A stretch of 64,000 nucleotides of DNA from positions 868,001 to 932,000 of the forward strand of contig NZ_JACCBY010000001.1 of the NCBI RefSeq assembly GCF_013409985.1, in the 5' to 3' direction. Positions within the stretch are counted from its first letter, which is position 1. Each line of letters starts with the position of its first letter. The notes below the pieces were generated by a model that did not search any database, was not told the origin of the DNA, and saw only the letters and a program-made list of their open reading frames with translations. Below are positions 35,268 to 44,300 of the stretch, piece by piece. This DNA comes from Sphingomonas melonis (GTDB lineage: Bacteria; Pseudomonadota; Alphaproteobacteria; Sphingomonadales; Sphingomonadaceae). The translations under genes were made by a program, and so were the position numbers.

Positions 35268-38200
35268 GCCTGCAAATCTCGGCCTGGGCGGTCCGCCGAC
35301 CGATCCCCGTCGTGACCCTCTTCATCGCGCTGACGCTGGCGGGCATCGTCGCCTACCTCCAGCTCCCGGTGAAGCGTTTTCCCAACGTCGCGCTGCCGAT
35401 CGTATCGGTCGGCGTCACGCAGAGCGGAGCGGCGCCGCAGGAACTGGAGACGCAGGTGACCCGGCCGGTGGAGAACGCGCTTGCCGGCGTCGCCGGCGTA
35501 AAGCATGTCAGCTCCAACGTTTCACTCGGATCGTCCACGACGACGATCGAGTTCGTGCTGCACACCGACATGCAGAAGGCGATCGACGAAGTCCGCACCG
35601 CGGTCGAACGCGTGCGGGTGCAACTGCCGCAGGGTATCGATCCCCCCACCGTTCAGCGGGTGGACATCGAGAGCGCGCCGATCGTCACCTATGCGGTTCA
35701 GGCACCCGGGATGAGCGAGGCTGATCTTTCCTGGTTCATCGACGACACCGTCTCCCGCGCGCTGCAGGCCCAACCGGGCGTCGCGCAGGTGTCGCGCGTG
35801 GGCGGCGTGGACAGAGAGGTCAACGTCATCCTCGATCCCGCACGAATGGCCGCCAGGGGGGTGACCGCACCGCAGATCAGTCAGGCGCTCGCACGCTTCA
35901 ACACCGACGAGGCGGGCGGGCGTGCGGACGTGGGTAACCGTGAGCAGACGATCAGGGTGGTCGGTTCCGCCCGCACGGTCGAAGCGCTCGGCGAGTTGAC
36001 GATCCCTGTCCAGACGGGCTTCCTTCGCCTGTCCGACGTCGCGACGGTGGGCGACGGCGCGGCCGAGGTCCGCAGCTTCGCGAGGCTCGATGGGCGTCCG
36101 GTGATCGGCTTCCAGGTCAACAAGACCAGCGCCGCCAGCGACGTTTCCGCAGAGGATAACGTTCGCCGCGCCGTGGCGAAGCTTGGTGCCGATCATCCGA
36201 ACCTACGGTTTACCCCAATCGTTTCGACGGTGGACTCGACGAGGCAGAGCTTCGCCTCGACCAAGCACGTCCTCATCGAAGGAACGATCCTGGCGGCTTT
36301 CGTGGTTTTTCTGTTCCTCCGCGACTGGCGCGCGACCACGATCGCGGCGATCGCGATGCCGCTTTCGCTCATCCCCACCTTCGCGGTCATGTCCGCGGTG
36401 GGGTTCAGCCTGAACAGCATCACGCTACTGGCACTCACGTTGGTCATCGGGATCCTCGTCGACGACGCGATCGTCGAGATCGAGAACATCCAGAAGCGTG
36501 TGGAGGCGGGCCTGTCGCCGTACCGCGCGTCGATCATCGGCGCCGATGCGATCGGACTGGCAGTCGTCGCCACCACCGCCACGATCGTGGCCGTCTTCCT
36601 CCCGGTGTCGCTCATTCCTGGCACGGCGGGCCAATTCTTCCGCGAGTTCGGCATGACCGTCGCGATCGCCGTCATATTTTCCCTCGTCGTTGCCCGGTTG
36701 CTCACACCATTGCTCGCGGCATACTTCCTCAAGCCTAGTGTGCATACCGTGGTGGAGCGGCCGTTCGAGGGACGCTACCGCCGCATCCTCGACTGGATGT
36801 TGGATCACCGCTGGTGGGCGACCGCGCTGGGCGCGCTGGTCTTCGTCTCCTCGCTGTTCATCGCAGGGTCCCTCCAGACCGGCTTCCAACCCGTTGGCGA
36901 TCCCGGCTTCCTGTATCTCCAGGTTCAGGGCCCTCCGGGGGCCACACGCGATGACATGGATGCCGCCGTGACCCGTGCGACGCGCATCCTGCTGGCGCAG
37001 CCGGACGTCGAGCGCGTCTTCGCGCAGATCGGCTCCTCTGCGGGCGGGGCGATCGGGGCATCGGCGGCGGGAAGCGACGTGAGGGAGGGGACGATGACCG
37101 TCATCCTTCGTCATGACCGCACGCACACCACCGACCAGTTCCGTCAGCTGAGCCGCCCGCTGCTCGCCTCGGTAGCCGACGTTCGCTTCCTCAATCAAAG
37201 CGACATGGGTTCCGCAGGCGTCGAAATCGTGCTCGCTGGCGACGATGGCGAGGAGCTAGAGGCCGTGCAGGATCGTCTGTTACGGGAGATGCGCACGGTG
37301 CCGATGATCGCGAATCCGCGCGCCGTTCCCGCGCCGGCGGGACCCGAGCTTGTCGTGACGCCGAGGCCGATCGAGGCCGCGCGCCTCAACGTCGACAGCC
37401 GCTCGCTCGCGCAGGTTCTGCGGATCGCGACGATCGGCGACATCGATGCCAACGTCGCGAAGTTCTCGGAAGGCTCCCGTCGTGTCCCGATTCGGGTGCG
37501 GCTCGCCGAGCCGGTCCGAGCGGACCTCGCCCAGCTGGGACAGCTGCGAGTACCGACACTTGACGGACGAACGACGCCGCTGGCCACGGTGGCGGATCTT
37601 CAGTTTGCGGCGGGGCCGGGCCGCATCGTGCGCTACGATCGTGAGCGGAGGGTGTCCGTCCAGGCCGATCTTGCGTCTGGTGCGACGATCGGCGACGCTC
37701 TGAAGGCGGTCCATGCGCTTCCGGCAATGAAGCGGCTTCCGGCCGGGGTCCGGGAGGCCGCGGTCGGCGACGCCGAGGCCATGGCCGACCTGTTCGGCGG
37801 GTTCATCCTCGCGATCTTCGCCGGCATCGGGCTGACCTATGCAGTTCTGGTGCTGCTGTTCGGAGGTTTCTTCAAGCCGGCCATCATCCTCGCGGCTCTT
37901 CCGATGTCCCTCTATGGTGCCTTCCTGGCGCTCAAGATCTTTGGAATGGCTATCGATCTCCCGGCGCTCATCGGCCTTCTGATGTTGCTCGGCCTCTGTG
38001 CGAAAAACTCGATCCTTCTCGTTGAATTCGCGATCGAGGATCAAAGGGCGGGGCAGGGGATGAAGGAGGCGCTGCGGAACGCCTGCCATCAGCGGGCGCG
38101 CCCGATCGTGATGACGACCGTCGCCATGGCCGCCGGAATGCTGCCGACGGCAATCGGGTTCGGCGAGGGCGCCGAATTCCGACAGCCGATGGCACTTGCC

Positions 38201-38386
38201 GTCATCGGGGGACTCATCAGCTCGACGCTGCTCTCGCTGATCCTCGTCCCTGTCGTCTACGAGATGGTGAGTGACTTCGAAGGTTGGCTGTCCCCCCGCC
38301 TCAGGCGTCTCGTCAACGCGCGCCAACCGAGCGATGATGCGCCGGTGAGGCCGGAAGACGAAACGCTGGCGACGACCGGCGCATAG
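35264..38386 (+). CDS. RND efflux pump, inner-membrane permease
   Basis: This 1040-residue AcrB/MexF-like transporter of the HAE family uses proton entry to expel drugs or aromatic compounds from the periplasm. It begins ISAWAVRRPIPVVTLFIALTLAGIVAYLQLPVKRFPNVALP (first membrane helix, then the porter start). The helix-4 motif GILVDDAIVEIENI carries the paired Asp of the proton relay. SAVGFSLNSITLLALTL and C-terminal LGLCAKNSILLVEFAIE and MTTVAMAAGMLPTAIGFGEGAEFRQPMA are all intact. It is translationally coupled to the adaptor (ATGA overlap). The whole operon sits under operator copy 3. Confidence 0.93.
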   Translation: MSLQISAWAVRRPIPVVTLFIALTLAGIVAYLQLPVKRFPNVALPIVSVGVTQSGAAPQELETQVTRPVENALAGVAGVKHVSSNVSLGSSTTTIEFVLHTDMQKAIDEVRTAVERVRVQLPQGIDPPTVQRVDIESAPIVTYAVQAPGMSEADLSWFIDDTVSRALQAQPGVAQVSRVGGVDREVNVILDPARMAARGVTAPQISQALARFNTDEAGGRADVGNREQTIRVVGSARTVEALGELTIPVQTGFLRLSDVATVGDGAAEVRSFARLDGRPVIGFQVNKTSAASDVSAEDNVRRAVAKLGADHPNLRFTPIVSTVDSTRQSFASTKHVLIEGTILAAFVVFLFLRDWRATTIAAIAMPLSLIPTFAVMSAVGFSLNSITLLALTLVIGILVDDAIVEIENIQKRVEAGLSPYRASIIGADAIGLAVVATTATIVAVFLPVSLIPGTAGQFFREFGMTVAIAVIFSLVVARLLTPLLAAYFLKPSVHTVVERPFEGRYRRILDWMLDHRWWATALGALVFVSSLFIAGSLQTGFQPVGDPGFLYLQVQGPPGATRDDMDAAVTRATRILLAQPDVERVFAQIGSSAGGAIGASAAGSDVREGTMTVILRHDRTHTTDQFRQLSRPLLASVADVRFLNQSDMGSAGVEIVLAGDDGEELEAVQDRLLREMRTVPMIANPRAVPAPAGPELVVTPRPIEAARLNVDSRSLAQVLRIATIGDIDANVAKFSEGSRRVPIRVRLAEPVRADLAQLGQLRVPTLDGRTTPLATVADLQFAAGPGRIVRYDRERRVSVQADLASGATIGDALKAVHALPAMKRLPAGVREAAVGDAEAMADLFGGFILAIFAGIGLTYAVLVLLFGGFFKPAIILAALPMSLYGAFLALKIFGMAIDLPALIGLLMLLGLCAKNSILLVEFAIEDQRAGQGMKEALRNACHQRARPIVMTTVAMAAGMLPTAIGFGEGAEFRQPMALAVIGGLISSTLLSLILVPVVYEMVSDFEGWLSPRLRRLVNARQPSDDAPVRPEDETLATTGA

Positions 38387-38398
38387 ACGTGGCTCGCT

Positions 38399-38420
38399 AA
38401 TCGTCCTGCTCGTACGTTTT
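38399..38420. promoter_or_regulatory. TetR-type operator, copy 4 (GH1)
   Basis: It reads AATCGTCC, TGCTC, GTACGTTTT. It lies 12 bp after the RND stop and 59 bp before the GH1 ATG, so it controls a separate transcript. Confidence 0.75.
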
Positions 38421-38479
38421 CGAGTGCGCCTGCGTCTTCGGGTGCTAACGTTCATCCAACACAATTCGGGAGAGAGGCA

Positions 38480-39904
38480 ATGATTACCCGCAGAAGCCTG
38501 GTCGAGCTTGCCGCCGTCGGGGCGCTCGCCGCATCGGCCGGACCGCTCGCAGCGGCGGCACCGAGGAAGCCGGCATTCCGCTTTCCGAAGCGTTTCCGCT
38601 GGGGCTGCTCGACCGCGGCCTATCAGATTGAAGGCGCGGTGGCGGAGGACGGTCGCGGGCAGTCCGTCTGGGACGTGTTCTCGCACACGGCGGGTAAGAT
38701 CAAAAATGGTGATACCGGAGATGTCGCCTGCGACAGCTATCACCGCTATCAAGAGGACACGCAACTGATTAAGGCTCTCGGGGTCGGCTCATACCGCTTC
38801 TCGATCGCCTGGCCGCGCATCTTCCCGGAAGGACGGGGCGCCGTGAACCAGAAGGGTCTGGATCACTACAGTCGCGTCATAGACGACCTGCTCGCCAACG
38901 GCATCGAACCGCACGTCACACTGTTCCATTGGGACACGCCGACGGCTCTGCCGGGCGGATGGCAGAACCGTGATACCGCCAAGGCATTCGCCGACTATGC
39001 GGGACTGATCGCGGAACGGTTCTCCGATCGTGTCGGTCACTTCATGACGACCAACGAGATCCGCGCCTTTATCGACGGAGGGTACGGTTTCGGCGTCCAC
39101 GCCCCAGGAATCCGCAGCAATCTCGCGACGTTGAACCAGACGCGGCATCATGCCTTGCTGGGGCATGGTCTGGCCGTGCAGGCGATCCGTGCCGGCAGCC
39201 GTCGCCGCGTCCAGGTCGGCATCGCCGAAAATCCGATGATCCCGGTTCCCGTCATCGAGACGCCGGAGCATGTGGCGGCCGCGCAGAAGGCCATGCGCAA
39301 GATGAACGGCGCGTTCCTGGAAACCATCATGACCGGCCGATACCCCGCCGAGCTTCTGGAAGCGAAGGCGAAGCCGCCGGTCATTGCGGCGGGCGACATG
39401 GCGGCCATCGGGAGCGCTCTCGATTTCGTAGCGCTCAACGTCTATGCTCCCTTGTACGTCCGAAGCGCACCGGATCGGGCCGACGGCTACGCGGTCGTGC
39501 CGCGACCTCGGGCCTTTCCCACGATGGACCTGGACTGGTTGATGGTTGGGCCCGAGGTGGCCTACTGGGCCGTCAGGCTCGTGAACGACGTATGGAAGCC
39601 GCGGAGCATCTACATCTCGGAGAACGGCTGTGCTGCCGGGGATACCTTGCGTGACGGCCGCGTGGAGGACACCGACCGCATCATGTTCCTGCGCAACTAC
39701 GTGGCCAACGTGCAACGAGCGGTCCAGGAGGGCTATCCGCTCGACGGATACTTTGTGTGGAGCCTCCTCGACAACTTCGAGTGGACCGAGGGTTACGCCA
39801 AGCGTTTCGGTCTGCACTATGTCGACTTCGAGACGCAGAAGCGCACGCCGAAGCTGAGCGCCGAGTGGTACCGCGAGCTGATCAGGCGCGGGCAGATGGT
39901 TTGA
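38480..39904 (+). CDS. GH1 family beta-glucosidase, exported
   Basis: This 474-residue enzyme has an Arg-Arg signal (MITRRSLVELAAVGALAASAGPLAAAA) that looks Tat-dependent. The GH1 barrel then begins FPKRFRWGCSTAAYQIEGAVAEDGRG. The acid/base Glu193 is in MTTNEIRAF and the nucleophile Glu381 in IYISENGC. The usual Pro after the acid/base Glu (TxNEP) is Ile. A WSLLDNFEWTEGYAKRFGL segment closes the glycone pocket. It should release glucose or related sugars from beta-glycosides in the periplasm. A close paralogue is at 52421-53878. Confidence 0.92.
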   Translation: MITRRSLVELAAVGALAASAGPLAAAAPRKPAFRFPKRFRWGCSTAAYQIEGAVAEDGRGQSVWDVFSHTAGKIKNGDTGDVACDSYHRYQEDTQLIKALGVGSYRFSIAWPRIFPEGRGAVNQKGLDHYSRVIDDLLANGIEPHVTLFHWDTPTALPGGWQNRDTAKAFADYAGLIAERFSDRVGHFMTTNEIRAFIDGGYGFGVHAPGIRSNLATLNQTRHHALLGHGLAVQAIRAGSRRRVQVGIAENPMIPVPVIETPEHVAAAQKAMRKMNGAFLETIMTGRYPAELLEAKAKPPVIAAGDMAAIGSALDFVALNVYAPLYVRSAPDRADGYAVVPRPRAFPTMDLDWLMVGPEVAYWAVRLVNDVWKPRSIYISENGCAAGDTLRDGRVEDTDRIMFLRNYVANVQRAVQEGYPLDGYFVWSLLDNFEWTEGYAKRFGLHYVDFETQKRTPKLSAEWYRELIRRGQMV

Positions 39905-40029
39905 GGATCAGTTCGCGGTGGCCGAGATATGGAAGTGGCTGGGCGTAACGCGTGGAGCCGGAACATCCCGCTTCCGACCTTTTCATCCGAAGCCGCCGGC
40001 GGCCGGACGAGCCGAAACGAGGAGTGTGA

Positions 40030-40728
40030 ATGTCGGATTCGAATGACGCTGTGTTCTCGTCGGTCGTTCTGAACCGCACGCTCGATCGTTCTGACGTACT
40101 CGGCTTGACGCTCGCTGGGCCGGCCCATCTGATCGACTGCGATCTGGCCGGAGCTGCTCTCGAGGGGATGGACCTCGTCGGGTGGAAGTTCGAACGCTGC
40201 GACCTGCGGAGGGCCGGGCTTGCGGGAGCGACACTCGAGGGCACCACGTGGCGGTCCTGTCGCGCCGGCTTCTGCGATATGGTTGGAGTTGATCTGACCG
40301 AAGCGGTTTTCGTCGCCAGCGATCTCAGCAACGGGGTCCTGCGTCGATCCAAACTGATCGACGCCAGCTTCAGCGGCTGTCGGCTGACTGGTGCCGATCT
40401 CAGCGAGAGCCGCACCAGTGGCATTACCTTTGAGGAAACCTTACTGATCGGAGCTACGATGCCGGGCCTGTCCTTCCACAAGGGACACCTGAACCGGCTC
40501 GACCTTTCTCAGGCCGATGTACGTGGTTGCGACTTCCGGGAGACGACCTTTCAGCAATCCAGCCTTCGGGAAGCGGACGTGCGCGGTGCACGTTTTGCCG
40601 GTGCCGACCTCCGGGAGGTTGATCTAGGCGGACTAAGTATTGACGACGCACGGCTCTTCCGCGGCGCGAGGATCTCGATCGGGCAAGCGGGCGATCTCCT
40701 CCGCGAGCTTGGTCTGATCATCGGCTGA
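40030..40728 (+). CDS. Pentapeptide-repeat protein
   Basis: This 232-residue protein is made of A(D/N)Lxx-like repeats, for example CDLAGAALEGMDL, CDLRRAGLAGATLEG, SDLSNGVLRRSKLIDASF and ADVRGCDFRETTF. It should form a right-handed quadrilateral beta-helix like Qnr/MfpA, which mimic DNA and protect gyrase from quinolones or topoisomerase poisons. The ends are capped by non-repeat segments. No operator copy is found in front of it. Its location next to an efflux-linked regulon would fit self-protection, but that is inference. Confidence 0.85.
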   Translation: MSDSNDAVFSSVVLNRTLDRSDVLGLTLAGPAHLIDCDLAGAALEGMDLVGWKFERCDLRRAGLAGATLEGTTWRSCRAGFCDMVGVDLTEAVFVASDLSNGVLRRSKLIDASFSGCRLTGADLSESRTSGITFEETLLIGATMPGLSFHKGHLNRLDLSQADVRGCDFRETTFQQSSLREADVRGARFAGADLREVDLGGLSIDDARLFRGARISIGQAGDLLRELGLIIG

Positions 40729-40938
40729 CTGATTGGTCGCTAGACCAGCATGCTGGTCACGCGTGCGACTGACAACTTCGAGAGCCTTTGTCGTGCATGC
40801 GGTACCTGGACACGGGTTCGGAGCTGCCGTCGCCCTCCGAGCTTGGCGGCGGATCATCTCGAAACCGTGTTGCTCGGTGGCAGCGGAAGGGTGACTTATA
40901 GCTCGGGTGATAGGGATCTCGCATCGGCGCCTGGGAGA

Positions 40939-41907
40939 CTAGCCAGGGTGTTCTTGGGCGAACGCTGCCGCGGCGCCGAACAGGCCCGGTTGTGGATGAG
41001 TGATAATCTTCACGGGGATGGTGGCCATGAGTGATTGGAATCTCCCCTTTGCCACGAATCGTTGCGAGAAACCGGACTGGACGAGCCTGTCCTTCAGGCG
41101 AAGACCCAATCCTCCGGCGATCACGACGCCGGTCGGGCCATGCGCGAGCGCGAGATCGCCCGCCACCCCGCCGAGGCTCAGGCAGAACCGTTCGAGAGCT
41201 GCGGTGGCCAATGGGTCGGAACCGGAAAGGGCGAGCTCCCACAGAGGTTTGTCGTCGAGATGCGCGAATGGACGTCCCTCGATCTGCGCCAAGGTCTCGT
41301 AGATGTGGACGAGTCCAGGACCAGCGCAGACGCGCTCCGTCGAGACCCGCGTGTAGGTCGGGCGCAGCCGTCGGATCAACGCATCGTCGATCTCGTCGAG
41401 CGCTGCGTAATCCTGATGTCCGCCTTCGGTGGCTATCACCCGGTACGTGCCATCACCGCGCACGACCTGCGCGACGCCGAGACCGGTTCCTGGTCCGCAT
41501 ACCGTGATCGCGCCCGTATCGGGAAGATCGCCCGGCGGGCCGCAGAGGTGGACATAGCTGCTTCCCTCCAACTGGCCGATTGCGTGCCCTATTGCGCCGA
41601 AGTCGTTGATGAGGGTGTAGCGATCGACCCCGAGCCGGTCCTGGATGAAGGGTGGCCGGATGATCCAGGGATTGTTGGTGAGCTTGATGATCTCACCATT
41701 TATCGGCGAGGCGAGCGCGATCGCGGCAGCACGAGGTAGGGGACGACCGAGCCATTCGGCGAAGGCGTTCCACGCGAGAGGAAGGGTCGCGTGCTCCGCG
41801 ACCCGCTGGGTCATCGGTTCCTCAAGGTGGACGACGCGTCCCGCGTCGATCCTGGCGACGGCGAAACGTGCGTGGGTTCCCCCGATGTCGACCGCAACCA
41901 CTTCCAT
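40939..41907 (-). CDS. glk: Glucokinase
   Basis: This 322-residue cytoplasmic kinase of the bacterial Glk family phosphorylates glucose to glucose-6-phosphate. It has the phosphate-1 motif VAVDIGGTHARFAVA at residues 4-18, the sugar-binding LINDFGAIGHAIG with catalytic Asp, CGPGTGLGVA near 135-145, EGGHQDYA near 160 and the phosphate-2 stretch VVIAGGLGLRLKD near 265. It fits the island because GH1, GH3 and GH35-type enzymes release glucose. No operator copy was seen before it. A hairpin at 41961-41991 separates it from the GH39 gene upstream. Confidence 0.93.
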   Translation of the reverse strand: MEVVAVDIGGTHARFAVARIDAGRVVHLEEPMTQRVAEHATLPLAWNAFAEWLGRPLPRAAAIALASPINGEIIKLTNNPWIIRPPFIQDRLGVDRYTLINDFGAIGHAIGQLEGSSYVHLCGPPGDLPDTGAITVCGPGTGLGVAQVVRGDGTYRVIATEGGHQDYAALDEIDDALIRRLRPTYTRVSTERVCAGPGLVHIYETLAQIEGRPFAHLDDKPLWELALSGSDPLATAALERFCLSLGGVAGDLALAHGPTGVVIAGGLGLRLKDRLVQSGFSQRFVAKGRFQSLMATIPVKIITHPQPGLFGAAAAFAQEHPG

Positions 41908-41960
41908 CGGCGTCTAGCCCCCTGCGTAATGGATTGACGCCACTATCGTCCCGAACGACA

Positions 41961-41991
41961 CCCGGTCGCACGGCTTGCCAGCGCGACCGGG
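41961..41991 (-). terminator. Hairpin between GH39 and glk
   Basis: CCCGGTCGC pairs with GCGACCGGG over a 13-base loop, 27 bp after the GH39 stop. No U-run is visible, so it may attenuate rather than fully terminate. Confidence 0.45.
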
Positions 41992-42018
41992 CGTCGATTC
42001 ACCTTGCGTCCCGATGAC

Positions 42019-43530
42019 TCAGATCTCGATCAGCACGACGCCCTCGGGCGGCAGATCGATCTGCAGCTCGCCGTTTCGATCGAGGCGGCGGGTTTCGGGG
42101 GAGGGAAGCTCTGCCGTTCGCCTAATATCCTCGATCTGGGCCCGGGTGGGGTACTGCGGCGATCCCAACGCCCGCCACTTCGGCAGTGGTGAGCCGCGTT
42201 CCTGATCGACGAACGTCAGCTTCGCGCTAGCACCGGCCTTGGCGCCTCGCAGAGCTATCTTCAGGCGTCGTGGACCGCCGGTGACCTTGCGCTCGGTACT
42301 GGCACCGGGGATCCCGGAGGGTTGCTGGACCTCGGCAAGGTTCCAGGCAAGGACTGCCGCGCCCTTGGGCGTACGGCTAGCAAGCGCCGGTCCGGTTGAC
42401 TGAAGCCGCTGTTGCCCAAGCCGATGGAGGAGCTTGTACGTGTTGAAGGAGGGCCGCGCGATGTTCCGTTGCGCCAGCATTCCCCAACCGCCATCGCCCT
42501 CCTTCAGAATGAAGTTGGGGATGTTGATCTCCTCGAAGACATTGCTGAGAGCCCACTGCGACATCGCGTGGCAATAGGGCAGGCACTGGGTGATGATGTG
42601 CGCGATCATCGCGGGACTATCTGAAGACCACTCACTGAGCCACAGTTCGGCGCCCTTGAACTTCGTGGCGTCGATCTGAGCTCGCACCTGAGCCATCGCC
42701 GCCGGAATCACCTGCGTCTGGCTGTATCGTCCGGCCTGTCCGAACATCTCCTTCTGATCGTCACCGGCGTAGATGTGCGTCGAGACGAAGTCGACGGCAG
42801 CGCCTTCGCGCTCGCAGTAGGCAAGGAACTCGGGCATCCACTGGACCGCCGCGGTCGATGGTCCCCCGACCCGCAGAGCAGGATCGACAGCCTTTATGGC
42901 TGCTGAAGTGGCCTTGTACATCTCGAAGTATTGGGCCTGCGTACCGGACCAGAAGAACCGCAGATTTGGCTCGTTCCAGACCTCAAAGTACCATTGCCTT
43001 ACCTCACGCGCGCCGTAGCGGTCGATGAGGTGCCGAACGAAGACCTGGACGAAGGATGCCCATTCCGCTGCAGATGTCGGAGGTGTGATGTTCGCGTTGT
43101 AGGTGAACGAGAGCTTCGTCGTGCCGCTCGCCAGCTTTTTGGGCATGTAGCTCAATTCGACGAAAGGCTGGACGCCGCGCTCGAGTAAGCCGTCGTAGAC
43201 CGCGTCGACGTTTTGCCAGTTCGGCTCGCGCCCGCCGAGGCCGCCGGGCCAGACGCCGAGATCATCATTGAAGATGCCGTGGAAGCGGACCCGCTGCAGG
43301 CCAGTCTCGTTCCGGAAGCGGTCGAGATCGTGCCGCCACGATTCACGCAACGTGATGGAGGCTCGGTCCGAACCGGCGCAGCGGGACCAGATGTGATCGA
43401 GCGGTCCGGTCTCATGCCTCAGGTCAACCTCAACGACCTCCTCCGTCGCCTGGGCCCAGAGCGGGCTCCCGGCTACCGCCATCGTCGCCATGGCGGCACC
43501 GCCACCAACGATCTGTCGCCGGTTCCACAT
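42019..43530 (-). CDS. GH39-type beta-xylosidase/glycosidase, exported
   Basis: This 503-residue enzyme has an Arg-Arg signal (MWNRRQIVGGGAAMATMAVAGSPLWAQ). The GH39 barrel has acid/base Glu187 in YFEVWNEPN and nucleophile Glu300 in ELWLSEWSS. IWSRCAGSDRASITLRESW and VRFHGIFNDDLGVW near the N-terminus are characteristic of GH39 xylosidases. The C-terminal beta-sandwich ends LPPEGVVLIEI. It probably removes beta-xylose from short oligosaccharides or plant glycosides. No operator copy was found in its promoter. Its own upstream region also serves the end of the small secreted-protein gene. Confidence 0.88.
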   Translation of the reverse strand: MWNRRQIVGGGAAMATMAVAGSPLWAQATEEVVEVDLRHETGPLDHIWSRCAGSDRASITLRESWRHDLDRFRNETGLQRVRFHGIFNDDLGVWPGGLGGREPNWQNVDAVYDGLLERGVQPFVELSYMPKKLASGTTKLSFTYNANITPPTSAAEWASFVQVFVRHLIDRYGAREVRQWYFEVWNEPNLRFFWSGTQAQYFEMYKATSAAIKAVDPALRVGGPSTAAVQWMPEFLAYCEREGAAVDFVSTHIYAGDDQKEMFGQAGRYSQTQVIPAAMAQVRAQIDATKFKGAELWLSEWSSDSPAMIAHIITQCLPYCHAMSQWALSNVFEEINIPNFILKEGDGGWGMLAQRNIARPSFNTYKLLHRLGQQRLQSTGPALASRTPKGAAVLAWNLAEVQQPSGIPGASTERKVTGGPRRLKIALRGAKAGASAKLTFVDQERGSPLPKWRALGSPQYPTRAQIEDIRRTAELPSPETRRLDRNGELQIDLPPEGVVLIEI

Positions 43531-43804
43531 CTGATTTCATCCCCTCTTTCATATAGTCTCAATGTTATTGCAGCCCGCCATTTCGCTCGGCGGACCCCTG
43601 GGGAGGATCAGATCCGGATAAACGAAACGCGGGCTGCTGAAACCACTCCGCCGCTGGCTAGATGGTCCGTGTGTGAGATTGGAATCGATCCGGGCGAACC
43701 TCGCCCGCTGATCGCGCATCTCGACACTATTGGCAGACTACGCGCAGATGACGGAGGCATGATCGTGATCGGACGCGTCGGGCGAGTCCGACCACGATGC
43801 CTGG

Positions 43805-44140
43805 TTACTTCGCCGGAATCTTCTGGAAGTCGGCGTCGATCGCGGCCAGTACCTTGTCCGTGATCTGATCGGGCGAATATTGCTGGATGCCCTTCAGTGT
43901 CATGGCGCGCCCCATGTCGACCTGCTCGTTGGTCGTCATCCCAGGGATGTGCTTGTCGAGCACGACGCGGGCGGCTGGATCGTCCAGCAACGTGCCGATC
44001 TCGGTGTCCTCGGTTGTATAGTGCTTGACCGCTGCGGTGGTTGCGGCCGCCGGAGCAGGAGCCTTCGCGGCCGGCGCTGCCTGCGCCGAGACGACGGCCG
44101 GCGCGGCGACGAGACACAGGGCGATGATCGTGCGGTGCAT
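43805..44140 (-). CDS. Small secreted protein, unknown function
   Basis: This 111-residue protein has a signal peptide (MHRTIIALCLVAAPAVVSAQA), an Ala/Pro linker and a conserved-looking C-terminal half (YTTEDTEIGTLLDDPAARVVLDKHIPGMTTNEQVDMGRAMTL then IQQYSPDQITDKVLAAIDADF, about 70 residues in all). I have a general recollection of this module occurring near sphingomonad glycosidases and esterases, but no function is established. An operator copy (44183-44204) lies 42 bp upstream, so it belongs to the same regulon as the hydrolases and pump. It may be a periplasmic binding or accessory factor. Confidence 0.65.
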   Translation of the reverse strand: MHRTIIALCLVAAPAVVSAQAAPAAKAPAPAAATTAAVKHYTTEDTEIGTLLDDPAARVVLDKHIPGMTTNEQVDMGRAMTLKGIQQYSPDQITDKVLAAIDADFQKIPAK

Positions 44141-44182
44141 TGTCTATCCTCTCAACAGGCAGTTCAAGCTGCCCATCCCCTA

Positions 44183-44204
44183 TATCGCACGGTCCGTACG
44201 TTTG
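44183..44204. promoter_or_regulatory. TetR-type operator, copy 5 (small secreted protein)
   Basis: It reads TATCGCAC, GGTCC, GTACGTTTG, 42 bp before the 43805-44140 gene (minus strand). It shares a 160-bp divergent promoter region with copy 6. Confidence 0.7.
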
Positions 44205-44255
44205 GCAAGGGCAATATCGCACTTCTTGTCGAGGCACGAAACTTGGAAGAGTTTA

Positions 44256-44277
44256 AACCGTGCCGTCCGTACGATAA
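44256..44277. promoter_or_regulatory. TetR-type operator, copy 6 (GH3 pseudogene)
   Basis: It reads AACCGTGC, CGTCC, GTACGATAA. It ends 23 bp before the ATG of the decayed GH3 gene, the same spacing as copy 3. Confidence 0.7.
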
Positions 44278-44300
44278 TGAATACCTGAGAAACGAGGAGG

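Noticed and set aside
37280..38764. 494-codon minus-strand frame
   Set aside because: Antisense shadow of the RND pump and GH1 start, His/Arg-rich with no motif.
38789..39817. 342-codon minus-strand frame
   Set aside because: Antisense to the GH1 gene with no recognisable domain.
41952..41966. ATCGTCCCGAACGAC near glk as an operator
   Set aside because: The half-sites do not match CGTAC/GTACG; only a superficial resemblance.
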